Shown here piece by piece: positions 54,935 to 62,942 of a stretch of DNA of 64,000 nucleotides. The notes beneath the pieces are model-generated. The model was given only the letters and a program-made list of their open reading frames with translations, searched no databases and was not told where the DNA came from. The DNA is taken from contig CARCZS010000003.1 of the NCBI GenBank assembly GCA_948956705.1, positions 35,786 through 99,785 of the forward strand, read 5' to 3'. Positions within the stretch are counted from its first letter, which is position 1. Each line of letters opens with the position of its first letter. The position numbers were made by a program, and so were the translations under genes. The DNA comes from an uncultured Phocaeicola sp. (lineage in GTDB: Bacteria; Bacteroidota; Bacteroidia; Bacteroidales; Bacteroidaceae).

Positions 54935-55402
54935 ATGAAAAGAATTTTGTTTTTTGCATTTTTGTGTCTGACTGCCTGCCTGTCGGCAGGCGCACAGGCA
55001 TTGTCTCCCATAACATGGACTGCCTACGGACTGACTTTCAAGGTGCCGAAGGATATTGCCGTGGAGGAGGATACGGAGGAAACTTTCCTGTTGAATGATA
55101 GTAAGTTTTATATCACTGTCCAGGCTTTGGACTCTGACGGCATCACGAAGGACGACCTGAAAGGGGTGCTTCGGGATTATGCCAATGATGATGGCGTGGA
55201 GAATCAGACTGCTGTCAAAGCCTTTGACTTGGAGCAATTCTATGGCGTTTCAATGGATGGCAAATGTGAGAATGACCATTGTTGCTATGCCTGCCTGATG
55301 ACCAAGGCGGCGGGAAGTGCATTTTATATTTCCATCATTTATTCGGCCGGGCATAAAGCGGAGGCTGAGGCTATCCTGAAAAGTTTTGTGATGGAAGAAT
55401 AA
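54935..55402 (+). CDS. Small secreted hypothetical protein (155 aa)
   Basis: The product has a clear signal peptide (MKRILFFAFLCLTACLSAGAQ split at residue 21), then one domain of about 130 residues beginning ITWTAYGLTFKVPKDI and ending with a helix (HKAEAEAILKSFVMEE). Four cysteines lie in a tight group (GKCENDHCCYACL). The pattern of a short beta domain with a terminal helix is like the 17394-18002 product, and I cannot name a family. It follows the ligase gene by 45 bases and could be the last gene of that operon; a terminator lies beyond it. Confidence 0.65.
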   Translation: MKRILFFAFLCLTACLSAGAQALSPITWTAYGLTFKVPKDIAVEEDTEETFLLNDSKFYITVQALDSDGITKDDLKGVLRDYANDDGVENQTAVKAFDLEQFYGVSMDGKCENDHCCYACLMTKAAGSAFYISIIYSAGHKAEAEAILKSFVMEE

Positions 55403-55489
55403 CCAAAAGTTTTTTTGCTTTAGGAGGTATGCCAAAACCAAGATGTCCACTCTAAAAGTTGCTTCTTATAACTGACAAGTATAAAAGAG

Positions 55490-55531
55490 AGCCATATCCA
55501 ACTCGATTCTCGAGTGATGATATGGCTTTTC
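55490..55531. terminator. Bidirectional terminator between convergent genes
   Basis: A two-part hairpin has an outer 9-bp stem (55490-55498 with 55519-55527) and an inner 6-bp stem ACTCGA/TCGAGT (55501-55506 with 55510-55515), followed by TTTT on the plus side and AT-rich DNA on the minus side. It separates the small secreted gene from the fucosidase gene and can serve both. Confidence 0.75.
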
Positions 55532-55566
55532 TCATTGCTGATAAATTGCCCCCCCCTCTATAGTTC

Positions 55567-56958
55567 TTATTTAGTCTTTACTTTAAATTGCAATGCAATA
55601 GGTTCATTCTTGATACCTTTGGGGAGTGACACCTTCACTTTGCCGTCCTTGCAAGTATATTTCACGCTCCTGTTTCCTTTTAGCATTTTCATCTTGCCTT
55701 TTGGAAGATTTCCTGTCCATTCTATCGTTTCCGGCAGTGTTTCTCCCTCGGGCAATGCATAGATGGCATAGAGTGTCTGTCCGTCTTTGTCGGCAGTGAA
55801 CCATGTGTGTCCGTCCTGATAAATGGGAGTGATTCGGGTGTTGTAGATAGCCTTGCCATTTGCCCGCAGCCATTCTCCCACCTCATGCAGACGCTTGGTC
55901 ACTTCCTCTTCGATGATACCGTCAGGGGTAGGCCCTACACCCAATAGCAGGCAGCCGCCTTTGGCAGTGATTTCACTCAATATGTTGATTACCTTCTGCG
56001 GCGATTTGAACGGAGCATTTGGCACCCATCCCCAATCATTGCTCAGTGTGATGCAACTTTCCCACGGATAGTCGAGCTGTGTTTCGGGGATACCGCGTTC
56101 GGGCGTCTGGTAGTTTTCGTTCTTTCCCCTGATGCTGCGGTCTACCGAAATCAATCCCGGATGCTTCCGGCGTGCCTGTGCCAGAATATCGTCCAGGCCG
56201 ATGTCGTCGCCTTTCACCCAGCCGCCGTCCAGCCAAAGGATATCGAAACTTCCGTAGTCAGACATCAGTTCGTTCAGCTGATTGCGGGTAAAGGTCTGAT
56301 AATTCTTCCACCAGTCAGGATGGCGGTCTTTCTTGTAATTGATATTACGGTTGGGGGTAGCGAAATAAGGATTCCAAAACCATTCGCAATGCCAGTCGGG
56401 TTTAGAGAAATAGCATCCCATCATGAAGCCCTTCTTACGGAAAGCATCGAATACATGGTAAGCCACGTTCTTGCGCGGATTATCCTTGAAGGCTCCGTGT
56501 GCAATAGAGAAATCTGTGTATTTGGAATCGAAAGTACAAAAACCGTCGTGATGCTTGGTGGTGAATATCATATACTTGATACCTGCATCCTGCATTACAT
56601 CCGCCCATTGTTCGGGATTGAAGTTGACCGGATTGAGCGAATCTTTCAAGCCCCAGTACCATTCTTTGTATTCATTGTAGGGTAAAGGCTTCTTGCGTGA
56701 AATCCAGTCGACGTCTTCCGAGCATATCGACCATGATTCTACAATGCCCGGAACGGAGTAAAGACCCCAATGGAACAGGACTCCGAACTTCTGGTCTTGC
56801 CATTTGTCCAGTTTGGCCAACACTTGTTGGTCGGTAGGCCATACATAATCGGTTGCTTCTGACTGCTTGTGGACAAAGCCTTGTACTTGTTGGGCGTGGA
56901 GGTTCAGGGCGAACGCTGCTCCAGCCATGCATACTATTAGTTTTTTGAGGTTATACAT
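55567..56958 (-). CDS. GH29 alpha-L-fucosidase, secreted
   Basis: The 463-residue enzyme has a signal peptide (cut near LNLHAQ, residue 23) and the GH29 barrel: KFGVLFHWGLYSVPG, YMIFTTKHHDGFCTFDSKYTDF, and the nucleophile D244 in FDILWLDGGW. A C-terminal beta domain (about 365-460) follows. The general acid/base Glu cannot be placed with confidence. It removes alpha-linked fucose from glycans outside the cell or in the periplasm. It lies downstream of SusD on the same strand, but a strong terminator stands between them, so it probably has its own promoter in 56959-57090. Confidence 0.93.
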   Translation of the reverse strand: MYNLKKLIVCMAGAAFALNLHAQQVQGFVHKQSEATDYVWPTDQQVLAKLDKWQDQKFGVLFHWGLYSVPGIVESWSICSEDVDWISRKKPLPYNEYKEWYWGLKDSLNPVNFNPEQWADVMQDAGIKYMIFTTKHHDGFCTFDSKYTDFSIAHGAFKDNPRKNVAYHVFDAFRKKGFMMGCYFSKPDWHCEWFWNPYFATPNRNINYKKDRHPDWWKNYQTFTRNQLNELMSDYGSFDILWLDGGWVKGDDIGLDDILAQARRKHPGLISVDRSIRGKNENYQTPERGIPETQLDYPWESCITLSNDWGWVPNAPFKSPQKVINILSEITAKGGCLLLGVGPTPDGIIEEEVTKRLHEVGEWLRANGKAIYNTRITPIYQDGHTWFTADKDGQTLYAIYALPEGETLPETIEWTGNLPKGKMKMLKGNRSVKYTCKDGKVKVSLPKGIKNEPIALQFKVKTK

Positions 56959-57087
56959 AACTGTTATGAGTTAGTGTTTATTGTTTTGTTTGCGTTTAAT
57001 TTCCGTTTAAGGGTTGATAAAGGTAAGGTTTTCTTATTTGGCGAGCAAGAAAAGAGGATAGAAATTTAATAATTGGGTGGAAAACAA

Positions 57088-57128
57088 AAAAAGAATGCCC
57101 GGAAAGCATTATTCGCTTCCCGGGCATT
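57088..57128 (-). terminator. Terminator of the minus-strand susC-susD operon
   Basis: A 14-bp stem with one mismatch (57094-57107 with 57115-57128) and a 7-base loop is followed on the minus strand by TCTTTTTTTG. It lies 25 bases past the SusD stop codon. Confidence 0.85.
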
Positions 57129-57152
57129 TCTCAATAGATTATAATGTATCAA

Positions 57153-58913
57153 TTACCATCCCGGGTTCTGTGTCAGATTCGGGTTGATAGAGATTTCATT
57201 AGTCGGAATAGCAAACAGGTAGTTCTTCGGATCTTCAAATCTTGCCTGTGTGTCTACGCGTTTACTGTAAATGTCAAGTTCACCTTGGTTGTTTGTACCC
57301 AATACATTCTGCATAGTGGCGATATTTTCAGCAGAATAAAGAGTTGCATCAGGAATCATACCCATGCGGGGTGCAACAGAAGCATCTAGGCGTTTACCGC
57401 ATGCCCAACGGCGCAAGTCGTCAAAGCGGTAACCTTCACCGAATAATTCTACACGGCGTTCGCGACGGATTTCACGAATCAGTGTTGCGTTATTGGCACT
57501 TACATTCGGATATTCAGTTTCCAGTTTGGGATCAACGGCCGGAGTCATAGTCAATTTGTGGTTGAATCCTACGCGTTCACGCAGCTTATTGACTGTTGCA
57601 TCCAAATCAGTCTGAGAAATGGTGCCCAGTTCTGCAGCAGCTTCTGCACGAATTAACAGAATTTCACCGAAACGGAATACCGGAGCATCCAATGTTCCCT
57701 GATGGTGAGCAGCCAAATGTTCGGCTGCATTATAGAATTTGGCAATGCTATAACCGGTAGAAGATGAACCGCCTGCACCGGTATTTACAATGTTGGCAAT
57801 ATTGGCTGGATGTCCGTTCAGATAATAGGTGTGTTCACCGGCTTCGGGCGAGCATACTGTCTGTAGCAAACGCGGGTCGCGGTTGTTCAACTCTGCCAAT
57901 AATCCGGTGTGTGTGCTATGTCCGGGGCAATTGCAAAGAGTGATAGGCAATCCTGTTTCTGCGCACAGATAGTCATCAATACAGTCTTTGCTGACACCCA
58001 GAGGGGTTTCGCCTACACCAATCTGACGGCTCAGGTTATTACCTTTACCCAAGCTGGGGTCATAGGCCTTAGACAAGATGATTTCAGGATTGTTTGCGTA
58101 ATCAGACTGAATGAATAATTCATGATAAGCCTGTGAAGGAGAACTGCCCTGGAATAATGAGTAGCCATATTCCGATTTCATTAATTCTCCGGCCGCATTG
58201 TATGCTTCCTGCAGGAATTTTGTATCTCCTTCCATCTTGTGATAACGACGCCATGTACCTTCAAACAAGCAGAAACGTGCTTTCAATGCCAATGCTGCAT
58301 CTTTTGAAATGCGAGTAACATCCACTTTCGATTTCATGGGCAACCACTCAATAGCTTGATCGATTTCTTTCAGCATATTGTCTGCTACCACAGTGCGGGA
58401 ATCACGTGCTTTATATAAGTCTTCGTCTCCCGGATTTACGACTTTGTCATACCAAGGCACATCGCCATAAGTTTTCACTTTGTTGAAATAGTCAAGGGTT
58501 TTGAGGAATAAGATTTCTCCTGCAAAACGATGTTTTTCTGCTTCTGAAGCCTGTGACTGTTCGTAATTGGCTAAGAAGTCATTACAAGCACGGATATATT
58601 CCCAGTTCCATTCTGTATCTTTAGCACCGGTAGGAGCTACGTGCAGACCGAAGCTGGTAGTATTGTATTCCCATGGGTAAATGTTGTCCGATTTGAAATC
58701 TTCTTCCATCATACCGAAGTTGTAAGATTGTGGGTCTCCATGCCCTTTAATCAATTTAGGATAGAGATTGTTACAATATTGCTGTAATCCATCAGCACCG
58801 GCTGTTGAAAAGAATTTGTCTTTAGAGATGGAATCCAGCGGTTCGCGATCCAAATAATCGCAGCTTTGCAATGCTAAAGCTACTAAACCTATATATAATA
58901 TATTTTTTTTCAT
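57153..58913 (-). CDS. SusD/RagB glycan-binding lipoprotein
   Basis: The 586-residue protein has a lipobox at LQSC (Cys 18), the N-terminal YLDREPLDSISKDKFFS stretch, TPR-like helices (EILFLKTLDYFNKVKTYGDVPW, with the typical AL.FRA-like pattern) and the family C-terminus IRRERRVELFGEGYRFDDLRRW and QNPGW. It caps the SusC transporter encoded 14 bases upstream and binds the glycan at the cell surface. The nearby GH29 gene hints at a fucose-containing substrate, but that is inference. Confidence 0.95.
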   Translation of the reverse strand: MKKNILYIGLVALALQSCDYLDREPLDSISKDKFFSTAGADGLQQYCNNLYPKLIKGHGDPQSYNFGMMEEDFKSDNIYPWEYNTTSFGLHVAPTGAKDTEWNWEYIRACNDFLANYEQSQASEAEKHRFAGEILFLKTLDYFNKVKTYGDVPWYDKVVNPGDEDLYKARDSRTVVADNMLKEIDQAIEWLPMKSKVDVTRISKDAALALKARFCLFEGTWRRYHKMEGDTKFLQEAYNAAGELMKSEYGYSLFQGSSPSQAYHELFIQSDYANNPEIILSKAYDPSLGKGNNLSRQIGVGETPLGVSKDCIDDYLCAETGLPITLCNCPGHSTHTGLLAELNNRDPRLLQTVCSPEAGEHTYYLNGHPANIANIVNTGAGGSSSTGYSIAKFYNAAEHLAAHHQGTLDAPVFRFGEILLIRAEAAAELGTISQTDLDATVNKLRERVGFNHKLTMTPAVDPKLETEYPNVSANNATLIREIRRERRVELFGEGYRFDDLRRWACGKRLDASVAPRMGMIPDATLYSAENIATMQNVLGTNNQGELDIYSKRVDTQARFEDPKNYLFAIPTNEISINPNLTQNPGW

Positions 58914-58927
58914 AATCGTTCCTGAAT

Positions 58928-61900
58928 TTAGAATGTTACGTTGATACCAAATGAATAAGTACGGCAGAATGGGTATTTGGTCATACGATCTTCCATTTCA
59001 CCATCTTTCTTTCTGTTACCTGTTGCATCCGGGTCTAGGTATTTATACAAACCTGTAGCTTCCCATAAGTTTTGTCCGCTTGCAAAAACTCTCAACTGAG
59101 CGATGCCGAATTTGGAAATCCAAGCTTGTGGCAGGTTATAACCGATAGTTACATCTTTCAGACGGATGTAAGAAGCATCTTGCAAATATTTAGTCTGAGT
59201 TTGACGGCTGCGAGTTGTGTTGGTCGGAGTTGGATAGTAGGCATTCGGATTTTCGGGTGTCCAATAGTCTAGATGAGTTTCATTCAATGTACTCCACCAT
59301 TGTCCGTAGTATCCCCAGAAAATACCGGTACTGCCTGTACCGAGCCACAAGTCGCGTTTCATTGTACCTTCAAACAAAGCGCGGATATCAAAGCCTTTCC
59401 ATGATGCACCCAGATTGATGTTGAAACGATAGCGCGGAGTATTGTTACCGATAATCTTCTTGTCACCGTGGTCGCTTAATGTATTCTTTCCGTAGTCAAC
59501 TGCACCGTTTCCGTCTAAGTCAGCGTAACGGATATCACCTGGCAACCAAGTGGTTGCAATTACTTTTTGGCGAACAGCCTGTTGTTCTGCTTCTGCTTTG
59601 TCCTGAATGAAGCCGTCAGTGACATAACCCCATATTTCACCCAGTTCCATTCCTTCGTAGTAGTCTCCCAGATAACCGGTCGGGTTGTCATATTTGGTAA
59701 TTTTTGAATAGCTGTCCGAAAGGCCGATACCGATGTTGTAATCCAATGGGCTGCCGCCTACGTTGGCGATTTGGTCTTTCCAGCTCAAAGAAAGTTCCCA
59801 ACCGTTTGTTCTCATGTTGGCTAGATTTTCCTTACCGCCGGTAGACCCCATTGTTGCAGGATAAGTCTTTGATACGACCATATCATTGGTATAACGGATA
59901 AAGTAGTCGAATGAAGCAGTCAAGCGGTTGTTCAACAGACCCAGATCAAGACCGAAGTTGGCGGTAGTTACCTTTTCCCAACTTACATTGTTATAAGCCA
60001 ATGAAGCAGGAGTGATACCGGTTGCCAATTTACCGTTCAATAAGTAGTTAAGCTGAGCAAAGCCCATAGAGCTTAAGTAGTCGAAGTTACCTGTAGTAAC
60101 CTGGTTACCTAATGAACCGACAGATGCACGGAGTTTAACGTTTTCGAATATATTGCGTGCAGAGTCAAAGAATTTTTCTTCAGATAATCTCCAACCGATA
60201 GAAGCTGATGGGAAGAATCCCCAACGGTCATTTTCACCGTATTTTGAAGAACCGTCATAACGACCGTTCACTTCCAATAAGTATTTACCTTTATAATCAT
60301 AGTTCAAACGGAAGAAAGCACCTTGTACAGCCCAGATAGTTGCTTCTTCTTCCAGATTTTGCTTGGTTCCGGCTAAGTCGATAACAGGGATATCATTTAC
60401 AAACAAGCCTGTTGTCTTGCCATACATATTACTGGTTTCTTTAGATTCCTGGTTATAACCTACCATTGCGGTAAGAGAGTGGTCGCCGAAAGATTTCTTA
60501 TATTCTGCCCATAAGTTCAATGCTTCATAAGTATCGTCATACTTCCTCAGTGAAACACCGTTCGGGTCACCTTTTGACATTGAAGTGCCATCGGGTTGCT
60601 TCTGATAGATAGTCTTTTCGTGTGAACGAGTGGTTCTGAAGTAACGGTTTCCGGTATAGTCACCTCTTACAGTGAGTCCTTTGAACGGAGTTAATTTGAA
60701 AGAACCTGTATACCAGATATCATCATAAACATTCTTTGTACGTCCGGCCTGTGCCAACATACCCGCAATGTTGAAGTTGAAGTTAGAACCTGCTACACCT
60801 GCAAAGTCTCCATCCGGTAAATAAACGGGAACAAACGGCATGGCGCGATATACTTCATAATAAGGGTCTTCTGAAGTATAGAAATTAGAGTTAGGTTCGT
60901 TAGCTTCGCTACGATTGTATTTTACGTTCAATCCGATTTCCAACCAATTAGTTAATTGAGTGTTGAAATTGAATGACATATTAATACGTTTGAAATGGTC
61001 TGTTCCATAAGCCAGCAAACCATCTTGTCCTTTGTAACCTACCGAACCGTAGTAAGAGGTCTTTTCAGAACCACCACGAACGCTGGCATTGTGCTGTTGC
61101 ATGAAGGCTGCATCATTAAACAGTACATCCAGCCAGTCAGTATTACCGGCATAAGCCCATTCTCCGTTGGCGGTGAATTTGTTTCCTTGTGTGTTTTCCC
61201 AAGCAGTAGGAAGACTGGGGTCTTTCATGCGTGCTTCTACAGCTTCAATCAATTCATCACTCCAATATTGAGTACCGCTGGTATTGTTGGATTCCACATT
61301 CATGGCGCGTAACCATTGGTCTGCCGGTAATCCTTTAGCCATGCGTGAAGGAGCTGACCATGAGAAATTATTGTTATAGTTGAAAGTTACTTTTTCTCCT
61401 TTCTTACCTTTTTTAGTTGTAATCAATACAACGCCGAATGCTGCACGTGCACCATATACGGCTGCAGAAGAAGCATCTTTCAACACTGAGATACTTTCAA
61501 TATCCTGCGGGTTAAGCAAAGAAATATCGTTGGTTTCCACACCATCTACCAAGATTAATGCAGAACCGCCATTCAATGATGTAAGACCACGGACATTGAT
61601 ACTTGTGCTTGAGTTAGGATTACCATTGGCAAACGAAATGTTCAAGTTAGGAATGGCACCTTGCAAACCTTGAGCCAAGTTAGCGATAGGACGGTCTTCC
61701 AAAACATCGCTTTCCGCCATTGCTACTGCACCAGTCAGGTTTACCTTTTTCTGTGTACCATAGCCTACCACCACTACTTCCTCCAAAGTCTGAGTATCAT
61801 CTTTCAAGATGATGTTCAAAGGAGTACCGTTCCATTTTACTTCCTGAGTAATGTAACCCACGAAAGAGATTTGAAGAATGTCTCCCTTATTGACATTAGA

Positions 61901-62134
61901 TAAAGAGAAGTCACCGTCGATTCCGGTGATTGTTCCATTAGTAGTACCTTTTACTACTACTGAGGCTCCAATGACGGTCTCGCCGGTTCCGTCTTTTACG
62001 ATACCGGTACAAGCTCCGTTCTGCTGTGTGATTTTCACATCGGTTACGCTGGGATTGCTAACCGCATACGCTGCTCCGGTAGAGGCTCCCATCAGGAACA
62101 GCATCATACTGACTGATTTTAGTCGTTTTAACAT
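58928..62134 (-). CDS. SusC/RagA TonB-dependent receptor (left member of the divergent pair)
   Basis: I start at the ATG at 62134 (a TTG at 62167 is not credible), giving 1068 residues. A signal peptide (ending GAAYA, about residue 24) is followed by a carboxypeptidase-regulatory-like domain (CTGIVKDGTGETVIGASVVVKG split), the TonB-box-like EEVVVVGYG, the plug (NVRGLTSLNGGSALILVDG, LKDASSAAVYGARAAFGVVLITT) and the barrel ending in FGINVTF. It has no STN domain. The first 77 codons and the leader are nearly identical, in opposite orientation, to the gene starting at 62713. It forms an operon with the SusD gene. Confidence 0.95.
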   Translation of the reverse strand: MLKRLKSVSMMLFLMGASTGAAYAVSNPSVTDVKITQQNGACTGIVKDGTGETVIGASVVVKGTTNGTITGIDGDFSLSNVNKGDILQISFVGYITQEVKWNGTPLNIILKDDTQTLEEVVVVGYGTQKKVNLTGAVAMAESDVLEDRPIANLAQGLQGAIPNLNISFANGNPNSSTSINVRGLTSLNGGSALILVDGVETNDISLLNPQDIESISVLKDASSAAVYGARAAFGVVLITTKKGKKGEKVTFNYNNNFSWSAPSRMAKGLPADQWLRAMNVESNNTSGTQYWSDELIEAVEARMKDPSLPTAWENTQGNKFTANGEWAYAGNTDWLDVLFNDAAFMQQHNASVRGGSEKTSYYGSVGYKGQDGLLAYGTDHFKRINMSFNFNTQLTNWLEIGLNVKYNRSEANEPNSNFYTSEDPYYEVYRAMPFVPVYLPDGDFAGVAGSNFNFNIAGMLAQAGRTKNVYDDIWYTGSFKLTPFKGLTVRGDYTGNRYFRTTRSHEKTIYQKQPDGTSMSKGDPNGVSLRKYDDTYEALNLWAEYKKSFGDHSLTAMVGYNQESKETSNMYGKTTGLFVNDIPVIDLAGTKQNLEEEATIWAVQGAFFRLNYDYKGKYLLEVNGRYDGSSKYGENDRWGFFPSASIGWRLSEEKFFDSARNIFENVKLRASVGSLGNQVTTGNFDYLSSMGFAQLNYLLNGKLATGITPASLAYNNVSWEKVTTANFGLDLGLLNNRLTASFDYFIRYTNDMVVSKTYPATMGSTGGKENLANMRTNGWELSLSWKDQIANVGGSPLDYNIGIGLSDSYSKITKYDNPTGYLGDYYEGMELGEIWGYVTDGFIQDKAEAEQQAVRQKVIATTWLPGDIRYADLDGNGAVDYGKNTLSDHGDKKIIGNNTPRYRFNINLGASWKGFDIRALFEGTMKRDLWLGTGSTGIFWGYYGQWWSTLNETHLDYWTPENPNAYYPTPTNTTRSRQTQTKYLQDASYIRLKDVTIGYNLPQAWISKFGIAQLRVFASGQNLWEATGLYKYLDPDATGNRKKDGEMEDRMTKYPFCRTYSFGINVTF

Positions 62135-62164
62135 AGCTGTGATTTTTAAGTGTTTATTGAAACT
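61905..62164 (-). repeat. Inverted repeat, left copy (5' end of the left susC)
   Basis: These 260 bp match 62683-62942 on the opposite strand with only three mismatches; the ATG codons (62134 and 62713) fall at the same place in the repeat. Similarity continues at a lower level further into both genes, then fades after the KKVNLTGAV region. Confidence 0.9.
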
Positions 62165-62185
62165 CAATTAAATGCTTTCATCATA

Positions 62186-62206
62186 AAGTTCTTTCAGAAC
62201 TATGTT
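62186..62206 (-). repeat. 21-bp inverted repeat, left copy (candidate recombination site)
   Basis: The minus strand carries a 21-base sequence with the core AGTTCTGAAAGAACT, itself a 6-bp hairpin with a 3-base loop. The same 21 bases occur on the plus strand at 62642-62662. The copies face each other across 435 bp. Between each copy and the 260-bp repeat is a 20-21-base stretch that differs completely between the two sides. Confidence 0.85.
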
Positions 62207-62641
62207 AAACTGTAAGCCATTGTATATAAGCACGATAAGAAAACGCATAAAAATGTGCAAATAGTCATTCTAGAGAATTTGGGCTATGGATTTATGTATA
62301 TAATTCTACTTCTTTTCTACCTTAACAATACGTTTAACCCCACTGTACAACAGGCCAATAAAATTTATTGACAGCATCTTATATTAGAAAATCATTGTTG
62401 ATATCAAGAATGCTCTACTACGTTTCTACTTATAGAATTATAAGTTTTTCTCATAGAATCGTATTTTTAAGATTTAGAGAGCTTTTAATTCATAAATAAA
62501 CATTAATTTCATTTCTGTAGCACAAGCTTTGGAATTCACCTTTGTTAAAAAACGACCCGAAGACCAAAATATTTTTTATTCGAAAGCTACATTCTTTAAA
62601 ATTATTATATATTTGCATCGTTAATCTAAATTATATTGAAA
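62207..62641. promoter_or_regulatory. Candidate invertible promoter segment between two divergent susC genes
   Basis: This 435-bp AT-rich segment lies between the inverted 21-bp repeats and has no gene. I find one full match to the Bacteroides -7 box in it, facing right, and none facing left; the nearest leftward sequence is ACTATTTG (62258-62265). Turning the segment over would aim the promoter at the left susC-susD operon. No invertase gene is in the window. Confidence 0.55.
62608..62615 (+). promoter_or_regulatory. -7 promoter box of the right susC gene
   Basis: TATATTTG is a full TAnnTTTG match; a TTCG at 62579-62582 is in the -33 position. The expected start point near 62622 gives a leader of about 90 bases that contains the 21-bp repeat and its hairpin. 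Confidence 0.55.
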
Positions 62642-62662
62642 AACATAGTTCTGAAAGAACTT
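62642..62662 (+). repeat. 21-bp inverted repeat, right copy (candidate recombination site)
   Basis: Identical to the left copy at 62186-62206 but on the other strand. The core AGTTCTGAAAGAACT would form a small hairpin in the mRNA leader. Confidence 0.85.
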
Positions 62663-62682
62663 GGTACAGTTGGTTATTAATA

Positions 62683-62942
62683 AGTTTCAATAAACACTTA
62701 AAAATCACAGCTATGTTAAAACGACTAAAATCAGTCAGTATGATGCTGTTCCTGATGGGAGCCTCTACCGGAGCAGCGTATGCGGTTAGCAATCCCAGCG
62801 TAACCGATGTGAAAATCACACAGCAGAACGGAGCTTGTACCGGTATTGTAAAAGACGGAACCGGCGAGACCGTCATTGGAGCTTCAGTAGTAGTAAAAGG
62901 TACTACTAACGGAACAATCACCGGAATCGACGGTGACTTCTC
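62683..62942 (+). repeat. Inverted repeat, right copy (5' end of the right susC)
   Basis: Partner of 61905-62164: 260 bp with three mismatches on the opposite strand, covering 30 bases of leader and the first 76-77 codons of the right susC gene. Confidence 0.9.
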
